This document shows, one piece after another, positions 26,601 to 41,600 of a stretch of DNA of 64,000 nt. Source of the DNA: Plectrocnemia conspersa (taxonomy: Eukaryota > Arthropoda > Insecta > Trichoptera > Polycentropodidae); the NCBI GenBank assembly GCA_009617715.1, contig VTFK01000053.1, forward strand, positions 496,001 through 560,000, given 5' to 3'. Within the stretch, counting starts at the first letter, position 1. The number at the start of each line of letters is the position of its first letter. The notes beneath the pieces are model-generated. The model searched no databases, had not been told where the DNA came from, and saw only the letters and a program-made list of their open reading frames with translations. A program made the position numbers and the translations under genes.

Positions 26601-29600
26601 TTATGCAATATTGAACCTTGTCTTATTGAAGAAAGTTGTTGTTAAAAAGTAACATACTCTATTGGATATAAAGATTTAGTTTATTTATAATAAAAAAAAA
26701 CATAACTACAAAGCATAGATAACATAATATATAAGTGACCTTATGTGTAAAAATTTGAAGATAAACAGGAAGGATAATCTAAAATCGGTAAATAAACAAG
26801 GACAATCCATAATTTGCAAATAAACAGGAAGGAAATTGTCTTTTATATTAATCTTGTTATTCAAAATCAGAAAATTAGAGCATCCATATATATAAAAAAT
26901 AATAACTGATAACAGTATATATTACATTTGTTGTCAAGCATGAGCTTTTTGCATTAGGCATTCATTTATGCAAATAAACGATTTTATTCACGTGTATGTA
27001 CGTTCTAAATTCAATGATTTTAAAACAAGGCTATGTTCAAAGAAAATATTTGCATAATAATAAAAATAAATAGACAATTGATTCTCCAATATAAAAAAAT
27101 GAAACAGACAATTTAAAGACTATTATTAATAAAAAAATCGCAACTTGTTGATGCGATGATTTGTACACGTTAGACACGACTACCATTATTCATCACGACA
27201 GATACCATGTACATTTTAAGGTATCAAAAAGATTTAATACCATTCTCACATACGCCTATCATACAATTTTTACGCTTACTTCGGTGATATCCCAAAACGT
27301 TTGTTTGAATAGTAAAAAAAATGATCTACTGTGGGAAAAATCACATTAGGTCGCGGTGAGAACACAAGTTGAGCTAATTATAGTTAAGTCACAGCACTTG
27401 TGTTAAATTAACGCGTTGCAAAACGGTTCGTTTACTTAATTATTTCGTCAAAATATACAAATTGCAGTAACAAGACAATCGCTCTTGTTAATGACGGTGC
27501 GATATAAATCTTGAAATGGTGTGAGAAAATGACAAACTATAGTATACCTGATCTGGCAGCCAATACGGCGCTGAAGATGAACAGCCATATCGTTAAGCCT
27601 CTCTGTAAATAAAAAATATGTATAAGTAAAATATAAAAATTTTTTAAAGACATACATATTTACATAAAAAAAAGATTTACAAATATCACCAAAATAATAA
27701 AGATAGCCACGAACATATTTTTATAATACATTAACCTATTCCTAAACATTTTAAAACTCCTCGAAAGTAATGTTGTATTTTATAAAAACAGTTTGTTTTT
27801 ACTTATAAAATCGGAGAGTGTGATATATATATAAAAAAATGTTTATGTATATAATTTATTTTATAGTTATAAGATCAAACTCTGAAGAAAAATTGTTCTT
27901 ATTATAAATGGTCTATTAGCAAGATAATAAGAATAAAATAGATACTGAACCATCAACGCATTCTACTTGCCATATTCATTCTCTTGGCTTATTATCTTTT
28001 GAACACATAAATAGTAGTGTGTGAAAAAGTCACTACAAAATAATGTGTGATAAATATAATATATTGTATTGCTGAAGAACAACTCTCAGCAAAAATTAAT
28101 CAAAGTAACAGAAGCTTTTATTTAGGTACAAATATTTTGCTCTATATAACTCATAAATGGAGCTTTTTTACAATAAATATAAACCATATTTTACTTCTCA
28201 AATAATATAAAGTAAATTCACTCGCGATCGATCATCACAGATTTTACTAATATCAAGGAACATAGCATGGCTAGATAATTAAGAATTGAAGTGTACGCTA
28301 GATTTTTCCCAATACGTAAGGGTATATGAGCGTTCTGAATTCTCTTCCACCAGGAATATATATTCTTAAGAAAATCATCTAGAATCACCACTTCGCTTTC
28401 GGTTTGGAACAAACAAAATATATTGCGTATCCGAGCGAACGTTTATTAAATGGTATTTGTTAACACTTTAAAACCGTGGACCTTATTTGAACAGAGGCGC
28501 ATAGCTATGGCAAATAAGTACTAAACGCAACATCCCCGGACTACGCATTTCATAAAATGACGACGTTGTCAATTTTACTAATTTAGAATCTACCGTTTTA
28601 TAGTTATACAGTCTAATAATATCTGTATTAAACAATAACATAGCATCTTGTTTCGTGCATCTATTGCTTGTAAATTGTAATGATAGTTTTTAATTAATAA
28701 AATATGTGCTACTGATTTTCACTATGTAATAGGTGGTGATTGTGCTTACCACGTTGTAACACAATTTTTAGTGTTTCTTCTCAAGATTTATAATTTCTGG
28801 TAAAATTTTAAGAATTATCTAGAATTTTTATAAAATATTTTTTGTTAAAAATTACATATTTTTAAGTGGTTTCTAATCGCTATGATTATGAAAACAAACG
28901 CCGATTAAAATCTGATAAATTTACAGCTACATTCAAAGCAGGTAGTGAGAAAAGGAGCAGAATTTTTTAATTTATTTTTCGAAAACATTGTTTGCCAATA
29001 TAAGTTTTTTTACTGACTATAGGAAATTACGATAAGCAAACATTTCGTTCCGACTTCCTTGAAAATTTACCGGTAAACAAATTATTATATTATCAAGTCT
29101 TTGGCAATGTTTCGTTCGCCGGTTAAATGAAACTTGTTTCAATGGTTTAATGTAAATTCTATATATATAGCACGATAAGATATATAATTAACTAAAATAT
29201 ATGTTATTAATTTACAGACAGATATCAATCTAGTATTTCATGTGTTGATTGTGTTTACCCCGTCATGTAAGCGGAATCCCTATATTACGCATTCCATTGA
29301 ATGACAACGTTAGAAATTTCATATATTTCGCATTTATACAGACGAAAAAGATTTTTATTAGACAATGGCAAAGAGATTCCCCCCAATTCACATATATGTT
29401 TTATTAAACACTAATAATTTCAATCCATGGATTTTATGTGATTGCATAAATTTGGTCCTATACGATTGAAACTTTCCTGATTTTCCATATATAAAACAGC
29501 TAATAAAATCGTGGCTTTATACCTTTAACCATAAACATAAAGACACACCATTAAACACACATATGTGTATTACATACCTACGTAACACATTACAAGTTAA

Positions 29601-32600
29601 CGACCTCAAACGCATAGCTAAATGAATGAAACAACAAATGGTTATGAATACATTACTATCGTCGATACGATATGCGGATGCATTCAATGCGCATCCTCAT
29701 CAATATCACAAGTTTCGCTCTTAATTTTTCACACATATCAGACACAATGGCACTTCGTTAATGTATATTGTTTAAGCACGGTCTTTACCGTATTATTAAC
29801 GTTACGTAATTAGTCCACGAAAAAAAACACAACAATGGTAACAAAGTGGCGTAATGATGAATTTCTTTTTCGTATTTTCAACGTGCGTGACTCTCCATTG
29901 AAGCGTTTCCTCAAGAAATTATTATAACAGTAATCCGACACAATTCAACAGGAGACAGCGATTTAAGTGCGCTTTGACACTGTTTAACACTAATCAAATT
30001 TATTGATTTTCACTATTTGTTACGCAAAAGTCATACTTGCGAATTAATTAAGCGGTAAATGTAAATATTCACAAAGCCAAGGTTTACGAGTGAAAAAATC
30101 TAGTCTTGTCTAAACCTAGTAATCATAAACGGAGAAGAAATTTTCTGCTTTTAGTTATGAGATATGCGATCGGTGTTACGTCGTGCGTTACATTTGCGAA
30201 TAATATATATAACATTTTTCATACTAATTTAGAAATTTAATGTTTTCTAAATTTCCTGTTCTAAATTCAGCATTGACTCAAATAACACAGCAGAAAAATA
30301 ATTAAATGTTTTTCTATATTTATTTGTGAATAATATTTCTTTGTATTCTTTTAACGTCTAAACAATACTTTTGATACATTTTTTCCAAATATCAATCAAA
30401 AACATTTTCGCTTTAATTGAAATAGTTTCTTTATGTGATTTTCACAGTTTTCATTTGGTCTTTCAAATGAAAACTGTAAAATGTGTGATGTTGTTATGCA
30501 AAAAAATCGGAATAATGTTTAAATATATTGTTATGATTATGTTACTAAATATATTTAAGATGATTTATCACAATGTGAAGATGTGAGTAACGAAGATGTT
30601 TAAAATATAGAGGTCATAAATGTCTGAGTGCAAAAAAAAATAATAAAAAAAACTAAGCAGGTCAGATTGTAAGAATTAAAAATATCTCCAGTTGTCGAAT
30701 ATAACAAAAATATGTAAAATAAGTTGAACAAGGCGAGTAATTGCTGAATTTGGATTGCATAACGAGATAAAAAAATCATGTCAATATATAAATACATATA
30801 ATATGGTTTGTTTTGAAAATAAAAAATGTAATATGTGGAATTACGAATTAGTTAAAAACTCGTTAGGATAACTATTGAATGTCTGTAGAGAGACGATTCG
30901 ATAATCTTTGTATTAAAAAAATGGAAAATAATAATAGTAAAATAAGTTCTAAGCTTCTCATTGGAATTAAAAGTAAAATAATTAAATGAAGAAACAGTGC
31001 ATCATAGCACTTTATAAATTTAACCAAATCATTTATTACGCTGACTACAATAAATAAATATAAAAAATAGCAAAATAAACAATGAACATACTGTTTGTAA
31101 GCAGCTAAAATATTTTTAATTCTGTTGAACAAATTATATTTTTCTACTAGAAAGTACATTTTCCTTACAGATCAACTAAATTTTGCCTTAAATAATTAAT
31201 TTACTGATATTATAGTGATGATAAGTATTGGGCTGTAACTAAAAAGCTTAATGCACGGCGGCTGCTGTCACGTACAGCTAGCATATTTGCGCGCAATCAA
31301 AAAATGTGCCAAATAATCGCAATTTTTAAATTGTCATATTGTTAAAATTACGCTACTGATAATTATAAAAGTTTGTGTGGGCACTCACCAATACAATATC
31401 AGTATTGGTGAGTGCCCACACTGAAAACTTTTCGGTCGTAAATATTCAATATACGCAAAATCTTTGTCGGCTTTTGCAAAATGCCATAAGGCATAAAAAT
31501 GATACTTCAGAATACGAAAACCACTTCTGTGACTATCCTAAAATTTGTCGCCATCGATTCTAAATAAGAATTCCTTATGGTGTAACATTTATATAAACCG
31601 ATCTAGGAAACTACATAAGGATATTCGAAACGATTTTTTTCAACAAAATCAAGTACCACTAATTATTTAATTTTATATGAAAAAAAATATAATAACGATA
31701 TTTATTAGAAGAATATACTACCAAAAATATAATTAATCCTTTTTGGTGCCCTAAAATATTCAAAGATGTCAGTAAGAGTCTGTTGAGGTCCCCGATAAGC
31801 ATTTGGTATTATAACTTGACCACGTGACCACGATGCAGCGCTCGACGTGCGTGTTAACCATAGGACGCCTACGCGCATATTGAAATTGAAATGAGCTACT
31901 CGTTTTATCTCAGTTTTCGAAAAACCATATCATGATCTCTCTCACTCTTGTCACTTAACACGCGAGAGAGCGAAGGGGGAAGTATCTCACCGCTCGCGCT
32001 CGAAAGAGCAGCTCCGACTTCGGTCCGTTTGCCGACAATGTTCGGAAGCGCTCGAAGCTGGCCAAGTCGACTGAATTGTCCCCATTTTACCTCCCGTTCT
32101 CGGTAAACTCAGACAACTTCTGAGAGATTTTAGAGCGGGGCGAACCGAACTCGACCGAAGTAACCCACCATATTCTCCGTCCTTGGCCAACCTTGGCTAA
32201 CTTCCAGAGAGTGTAGTGCAGGCATAAGATTAAACTTTTAGAATTGCAAATAATTTTAGAACTAAAAAATTAATGAATTCATAATGTTTTCTATAATGCC
32301 TCATATACTTTTCATTTCATTGGCTTAAAGCCATTAAATTAGGAATCGAGTTCAATTATAATATGTTAATCTTTTATTTTTTTCAATGAAAAGGAGGAGA
32401 AAAAAATTGTATTTATACATAAATACAATATATATGGAATATTACGAAATTTAAGAACTCCCGCAGTTAATATCTCTACCTATTTTTTATCTAGTCTGAT
32501 CCGCCATCTTGTTTCAAAATAACGAGTAATAAAAAAAACGTAAATTAAAATAATATAAAAAATATTTTTTTTTCATTTACTTTCGACTTATTTCTTGTGT

Positions 32601-35600
32601 TTCTGAATATAATGTATAAAACACGACACGAAAATAGTAATAATTTCCCAAACAAAAAATCATAATAAATTTGTGATTGATTAATTTATTTTTATTACTT
32701 GAAAGCTTTTTTTATACGACGCACATTTTTTTAACTATGATTTATTATCTGCGTGATAATACATGACTTTAAAGCATACGAAAGTCATAATTATATACAT
32801 CATTAGCGTCACTACAAAAGAAAGTAACTGAGTTATACAAAAATATATAGTACGTACTGTACATATAATACATACACTTATATAAACAATTCTCATAGAT
32901 CATACGTTCGATCAAAAACATAGTTATGTTTTCTTTCTAAGCTATTGTTGCATTGTGCGTAAAACATGAGAAATGAAAAAGAAGAGTGAATATCGTACAT
33001 AAAACTATTAATAAGAAACACCATCGATGAGTATGATTAAAAATCGTGTTTTTATGGGTAGATTCGCACGGTATGTGCCGATTTTTATATTGATTGAAAA
33101 ATTAACGCTTGACTGACTTGAACAGTTTATGTTTATTATTTATTATTTATTATTAACTCGTCAAAAATGCATTTGGGATTTAAAGGACATTTCTCAACAA
33201 TGAAACGACCCTCCCGCGATTGTTCGCCTACGATTTCAATTGTATTTATGTTAAGTGAGTAACTCTTCTAATGCAACTAGACAGATTAAAAATCTTTCAA
33301 AGGCTCTCCTCGATTTATCGTTCCGTGGGAATCGAACAATCGTCGTGGGGTTTCCGCAAAATCGAAAGAGAAGACAATCGACGTCCTTCACGGTCAAAAG
33401 TATCTAAAAACCGATTGTTCTTCGGTTACACTTGAAAAAACAAGCGTGAAGATATTCACTTCATAGTTCGAACCTTACCGTTACTATTAAATATAGCTAA
33501 TGATGTGTTTGACCTTATATAAATAATTAAGTTAATAAACCGGTATCGCATAATATTATCATAAAATATTTTCAAACCTATTATCATTGTAATTGTGTGA
33601 CTAAAAAAGACGCGTCATCTTATTCATTTCTAATTAGATTATAATTGAATGCCAATATATGTATATGTTTTTACCATTCAACATTTCATTTTCTCGAGGG
33701 CTGATTATTTATATTAATAAAAAGATTATTATTATAATATTATTTTGTACGAAAAATAATATTCTCTGTCGTAGCACGACGACGGAATGCGGTAAGCAAA
33801 AGCGTGAAACGGAAATAATTTACATATATGTCGTTACACATAAACATCAAAATTGATGAAATTCACCTTGAAAATGTCTATGTTTATATCAGTTAAGAAA
33901 CTTCAGAAACTCACTACATCCAATTTCAATAAAATAATGAATACCGTTACTAAATGTAAAATAGCCTAGCTACATAAAATATCAGCTTGATATCAGTTTA
34001 CCTCATGTTTTCAAAAAAAGTTAGAAACTTCGACAGTGACATTGATCCGCAATTTTTTGCCGGTGTGACGTCGTAAATTGCACAAAAATTCACAATGCCA
34101 TAATTTCCAGAAATTGATTGCGACTATGAAACGACAGGTATGATGGATATAAAAAATGGCGATGCTTTCTCCTCGGAGGGGCAAAAAAAATGTTAAAAGG
34201 CCACCGTCGAAAGCATCGATCACACAGAACGGCGCGTGATTCTCAAAGCAAGTGAACACTTTTTTTTTCTCATCTACCCGTTTCTCTCCGCCTCTCTGTC
34301 TGTCGTATCGTTACGCCTTTCCGACTCAGCGAAAACGGAAGTGCTCATCACCGGAAACGGTCATAAATTTCCGCTATTCGTTTCTGATGCGCCAAGAAAA
34401 AGGCGATATGAGCGAGTCATGAATGTGGATATGACTTTACAAATCAGTATTGGTTAAAAAAATATAATTAATCAAGTTTGCCATTAGAATGCATGACTCA
34501 AACTAAATCTATTGACGTCAAAAGCAGATTGTTACAAATATAATAAATCAAAACCGGTATTGAAATATATTAATAAAATTCTCTGCATTACATTAAGATA
34601 ATGATACGTACAAATTTATTTGTGGTAGGTCAAATTAAAGACGATTACATGGCTTATACGACTGAGTTATGAGTCCAGTTGATATTTTCTGACAAGGTAT
34701 TATGATAGATGATATGGGTAGTGTAATAGAATGTTGTCAGATTTACTAGATGACTATTGTACTTTTATTTTTTACGAGTATTTAGAATAAGTTTTTTATA
34801 TTATAACATATAAGTGACAGTAGACTATGTATGTATAAGTAAAATTAAGAAACATTGATATCAATATTTTGATTATTTATATTATTTTTAATGTTAATTA
34901 ATGTCACTGAATTACAAATTGGTTCTTTATTCATGAGCTATTAAATACTGTTTTTGAGGCTCAAAAGAAATCTGTCGCTGTGTGTGTCAGTTATCAAAAG
35001 GAAATATTTGCTAATGTGAACAATACTTTTATCATAATATATATAATAATTTCACAAGAAAAACATCTTAGAAAAGCTAGGAAAAGTATTAGAATATTTA
35101 TCTTTAGAAAAAATTTTTTTACTGAAATTAAAAATTCAGAACATTTTCACTACGTATAATAAAAAAATAGAAGAGGAATAATTATTAAAAAGCATGACAG
35201 TCGGAACACTTAATTACATACCACACTTCACACGGAATGCGAAATTAAACGAGCAACCAATCAATGTCGGTTAAATTAGCCACAATTTCGCCATACAGCC
35301 ATGCATGAGATTCATTTTCATTAAAAAAAAACTAACTCTAAAATCAAAAGTGAAAAGCAGTGTCAGTATAAACTGTGCGTTTATTTTATTCATATATACG
35401 CAATGGATAGTTTAATACATACAAGTCCATCATAAACGTTCACAATTTGCAAAATTACGCAATAAAAATATCAGCCAAGCTCGGAACGGACGAATTGCTA
35501 CATTCCTAGTTTTACTCATATTTTTTTCCCATTTCTCTTCAACCAAAACCGGTTCTTCCGTTTTTTTCATGCTATAATCGAATTTATGCAACGGCCTCTA

Positions 35601-38600
35601 TGTGACCTCAACTTTTTTCTATCTTTAGTGTTTATTGATGACACGTAATATTTGTCTTTGGGTAACTGCTACCCGTTGTCGTAACACTTTCACTGATGAC
35701 GCTTCTACCGCTAAACCGTTGGGCAACGGAATCGTCTGAGTTTGATATTTATAAACACATTTACTTTAAAATGATTATCGTCACGTGACGAGGCGAGAAA
35801 CGAAATTTAAGACTAACATTACGTTGCGTTTAAAAACCGTGAAATTATTATAGCAAACACGTTCATAACGCAATTAAACGATTGCGCATTTATCATACAG
35901 CAATTATATTCGGATTATCACATTATCATTTTGTGCTCAGTAAAAACCGCTATTAAATTTTTGGCAAACGGAAAGGTATAAGTGGTTAATTATACTTCGT
36001 CTTTAATGCATTGCTACTCAGATACAAGCTTTTTAATTCAATATATATAATTTGCAGCATTTTTTTAAAAGAAGAACACCAATCATATAGCTTTTTTACG
36101 TTTTAACTACAACTTATTGTATTATTTTGCAGTATAGCCAATAATAATTAAATTTAACCTTCTGTTGATTTAAAATCAATACCATAAAAACTAGCGTCAT
36201 ATTTTAAAAATAAGTTACAGATGCGAATAAGATAACCTTTCAATAAAATACAAAAAGATTAGGCTTAGACATTCCAAACACATTATTTTTATAAAATGTT
36301 TCAATCAAGGGTTAAATATTCTATGTATTTTGTCATGGGTATGTAAAGTATATAAACAATATCAGACATTTTACATTTATCTACTTTTGAATCAAACCCA
36401 AAAAAATGTGTATATGTATATACAATTTTCATTATCATTACTATTTTATTGATATTCTACAAGCTCATTATTATATATTTTTTATACCTTATTTCTACGA
36501 CTTAACTCGATTTAAAATTATGCAACACGATATTCATCAGTGATATTAAAAAAATCTAGGAAAACCTAATTTGTGATAATCGATCGGAATTATGTTTAAA
36601 TAATAATCACAAATTCCGATCTCTCAGGTACGATAGGAATTTAAAACACAGATTCGAACCCAATTCTTTTGGTATTAGTAATTGATCTATCGACTTGATA
36701 TTAAAATTATAGTTTCATATTAATGTTTGAGAATAAAACCAACGTTACTATACCAAAAGAATTGGTTGTTTTTATTTATTTCGAGTTTAATATATATATA
36801 TTTTTTCTCAAACGTGTTTTCTAACTTACAACTTTTTTATAAAAAATAATTATTAGTTTCATATATGCGCATTTATTATAAACATACAGTATAAAAAAAA
36901 CATGAAAATAATTGTATCTTATGTTGTCACAAATATACTACTGTATTGCATAATCATATATATGCTTATTTTAAATCACAAAAAATATTAGATGCAGATT
37001 GAAGGATAAAAATAATATATTGTAAATATTTTAACGATTGCGATAACAATTTAACTAATATAATGCATTGGGGAAACCTGTCAAGTCGTGATGGTCAGAT
37101 ATGTAATAAAAAATAAATAAAATAGGCACTTGATTTTTCCTAAATATGGCGCACTATAAATACTGTGCCTTAAGAATTCAATCATGAATAATAATTCATA
37201 GTGATTAATACAAACCGCATTTTAATAAACAATATTTACCATAACCTTGAAAGTATGTATCTATTTTTAACCAATATTGAGTACACTATGTCATGATTGA
37301 TAAAATACAAGGATTGAAGATCATGTGACATTTTAATTGCAGCAATGACATTGACTTTGAATATTAATTATTTACAAAAATAATATGAATGCATATTATT
37401 TATTATAAAAACTCTATTGAATAATAATTATAGTATAATTATGTTTACCCACTTAATTTTATAAATTTATTCCATACTTCATAAAGATACCAGGAAAATA
37501 TCAACGCTCGGTTGTTTACCGAGCGTCTAGACATCGACGCACAAATTCACGAAACCTGTTCTATCAAAAAAATAATGATAAAATCTTTAAATTGCGCTAA
37601 GCGTTACTCTTTCGTCAAAATGAATCTCCTCATCTAAGAAGAATAGATAAGTCGTATTACTTCAGTAATTCGCTCCAGATCGCTATTTAAGCATTGAGAT
37701 AATTACGTCATTTCCTAGAAGAACACATTCTCATGGTGTTTTCACATAGCTATTGTTTCGGGTCTATCCGAAGCTCGGCGATTAATTATGTAAAAAAGAG
37801 CAACGCTTCGGAAGTCATAGTACATAATCAAGACGATTTTTGTATGCAGATAGTATTTTTTTCGTCATCGTACATAATAGCTTTAATGAGAAAGAATCTC
37901 ATAGCTATACACATTTTAATTAGTTTTTTTTTTGATAATAAATTAATTGAACATTTTAATGAGAATTCTCATAGATGTTTGGAGGTATATTATAAACAAT
38001 TACGTATAGTTAAACTTGAATAAATTCTTCTATTCAGTGAAAGGTAATGGGATTATTATTTTATGGGCCATTAGTGTTGATGTTGGTGTTTTTCCACATA
38101 TGGTTAATATCAAGTGCATTGTACCCAACATCCGAGATTAGTTTCCGCCTAATGTCTAAACTGCATCCAAAGACCACTTTCTCTGTCTTTCAGACGCACA
38201 AGTTTAACAAACTGTAAGCCTGTTTAAAAGGGAACGAGTTTGTTAGTGTTCGATGCGAATAAAAACGGATCACGATTTGGACGAAATTGGTCAGAGAAAC
38301 TATTCATTTTGTAAAGTGGCAAAAGTTGCGATATTAAGACGCAATCGCTAGATGCGCATAAGATAAGGATTTGCTCAAAAATATTTTCAGTTTATATAAA
38401 AAAAAAACAATTAAAGCATACAAAACACAAACAAACGTGAGAACAGACTTTTTGCTCGCAAAAACCATCTAAATTTAACTTTCACGCGGAATTCCTAATG
38501 GAAATTAGATCTAAACGACTAATTGTCACAAAGATGTAAAGAGAAAATTTTTATATATGATATTGTATTTTTTTAAATAAAATAATTTCCGGTGAAAATT

Positions 38601-41600
38601 TTTTTATTGTCAACGCTCAAAAGTAAACAGATAAGTTTAAAAAAAATGGAAGATTTTAGTGTCATATAAACCATTAAACGCAACTTTTATTTTTTGTTTT
38701 TATTAAAAAAACATCGTAGCTCCATTAATGTTAGACTTTTTTTCACACAATACGAAATCTTGCCAATTATTATGGCCTGTGCCTGAGGGAGTTTTTTTTA
38801 AATTGGTCTATATATTATTGACTCAAAAATGATGTGGTGCAAATACATTTTCTCTTTTATGAGCAAATTTTGACATTACATACGAGTCATTGACTAAACC
38901 AAAGTTAATATAAGATTATACCGCATATTCAATACAGTAAAAATTGCAATGTAGTAGTAAAAATCATTCCATATCAATACTTCAAAAGCACGAAAATAAA
39001 TATTTAAACATATATAACATACTATTTTAATCATATAAAACTGACGAGACCGATTAAATTAATCGCAAGGACCTGGTATAATTTTAATTGATATATTTGT
39101 CCCCTCGGATTTGTAAGAACGGGTTTTTCTCGTCGACAGCCGACATCTGTTAAGCGGTATACATTAACAGTTTCAAAGCACTTGCAAATAAAACCGTCAA
39201 CAAAAATGTGCATGCTCAAATATCTTCGCCAAACGGGCACCAAACCCTGGATTTTCGAATCAAAGACAGTAAGAATCTGTTTCTGCCACAAATTATCAAT
39301 ATTGGCCAGACGATCAAGAATCAACGTTGAAAGGCCGTTGAAATCGTTCTGTTATATGTATAGTATCTAATTTCTTAAAAATACCTTACGATATTTTAAT
39401 GAAGTGTATGCATAACATATCATATTTAGCATATGAAACTTGGTTTATTCATTTTCGATAAAAATATCAGTTATCGTGTTCTTGCCTTAGATTAAATTAT
39501 TTCAACTATTAAATTGCTAAACGATTAATAAAATCGATCATTTTGCGCATCCGTTTCCAAGAGAAATTCAGGTTGTCTGTGTGCAATAAACTAATTTTCT
39601 CACGCACTTGCCTTAGCAAAATTATAGCAAAACTCTATTCGCCATTCTCGAGTTGAGCAATTCGAAGAGCATGGTGTAAAGGTTATTGCATTGCTTAGAT
39701 GCTTTGTTCTGCATGAGCCGACCTTTCGGTGTCAACATTGCTGCTATTGTTGAAATTTTAAAGACTACGGTCGTCATGTAAACACAATTTTTATACACAA
39801 GCAGTTTTTCATTATTGAAGAGGTGAGAGCAAATCGATCACGATCATCATGATGATCAGTTTTATTATCCGAAATTAGAAATGCACGATTGCGAAGAAAA
39901 AATATATAATGAAGCATTCCGGTTATTTAGAATCGTGACTTATCGTCCAATAACGAAGATTAGCCCATTAAACCGCTAAATACAGTTAGAATTGATTTTA
40001 TCGTTAATAAAAATATAAATTAAATAAAGTTATACTAAATTATCGACTGATGAGCATTACATTCGATGTGTTATTATAAACGTAACTAACCTTCTTGAGG
40101 AAGTCTTCAAACCCAATGAATTTGAAACACAGGAGAACGACACAGGAAGCGAAATAGAAAATCAATAAAATTAAAAAATGAAATATGTAACAATAACAAA
40201 AGAAGCTATAGAAATATTAACTAATATTAATTCAAATGAAACATCCGGATTAATAATAGAGAAGAAAAAAGCAATTCTTGCCAATTTTATTTTTTTAGAT
40301 GTTGCTCAAGCTTTTGATGAAGGTTTAATTTAAAAACTAAACAGCAAACTATCGAAACAATATGTAGAATTATTTGAATCATACATTTCCAACATATTAT
40401 TTGGGATTAAACAAAATAACGAATATTCTGAATTAAAAGAAATAAGAGCTGGAGTCTCACAAGGAAGTGTCCTAGGACCGATACTATATTTGTTGAATAC
40501 GTATGATTGCCACAAGTAGAGAATGTCATAATTGCAACTTTCGCGGATGATACAGCAATCCTGGTAGTGAAAAAATAAATAGCGAATACTACCGAAAAAT
40601 TTCAACAAGCTGCCGATAGGATCACCAATTGGAGCAAAAATGGAATATAAAGTTGAATAAATTAAAATCGTTACATATCAACTTCACTAATAAAAATATC
40701 ACTAAAAAATAAAAAATGTTCATAAACGGCAACACTATTCCATTTAGAAATACAGCTATATACCTTAGCATGACTTTGGACATCAAACTGCAGTGGAAAA
40801 ACATATACAAAATATGAACTTGAAATAAGGTATAGAATGCTATATAGGCTTATGATAAGAAACTCTAAACCATCAATATATAACAAGATCAAGATATACA
40901 ATCAAATCTTGAAACCAGTGTGGGTCTACGACATACATCTCTGGGGATGTGCCGAACCGTTCCACAATAAAATGCTTAAAAAAATCAAAATAAAGTGTTA
41001 TGAAACATTGTGAAAGCTTCGTGGAATATTCGCGATAAGGACTTACATCGTGACCTAGGTGTCGAAGACGTCGCCAGTGCTATAAACCGTTTTGCTGTTC
41101 AACATGAAACGAGGTTCCAACTGCACGTCAACATCGAGGCAACAAGCTCCTTAATGTGGACAACTTGAAAATACGGTTAAACATGACTTAGCCTTAGGAA
41201 CTCATTTACTATTAGTGATTATGTAGTATAGAACAACACTTTTGGACGCCAATAGGTAAACATTGTGTTTAAAACATAAATTCTTAAATATAGAAATTAA
41301 TTGTTGGTCATAAAAAAATCAATTGTTGCTCATAAAAAACAGTTTAAATGTTTTTAAAAAAATAAATAAATGTAGATTTAATATTTTTACACAGCAAATA
41401 CTTATGATATGGAATTCTAACAAGTATTTTATACGTTACAGTTAACGTGTTAATGTATTCATTGACTAGCATGTACCTATACTTCGTACTGGCAGCACTT
41501 CATACATAATTAATACATTTACAGGTTTTGCATGATTCGTAAAAAAAATCGTTTGCCATTAAATTTAGTTTCTATTATATTTACGTTAAATTTAGTGTTA

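Larger units (their letters stand above)
21367..27547. other. Chitinase intron 2
   Basis: About 6.2 kb. Holds the tandem-repeat field (22270-25130), the C-tract MITE, and the duplication at 26059-26298. At 25300-25640 there is a GC-richer block with TTATATAAC at 25557-25565, which could be an alternative promoter; no coding assignment is supported. Confidence 0.6.

Noticed and set aside
30371..31159. Several 65-95 codon ORFs rich in Phe, Leu, Ile and Tyr
   Set aside because: Typical chance ORFs in AT-rich DNA; hydrophobic composition comes from A/T codons, with no membrane-protein family pattern.
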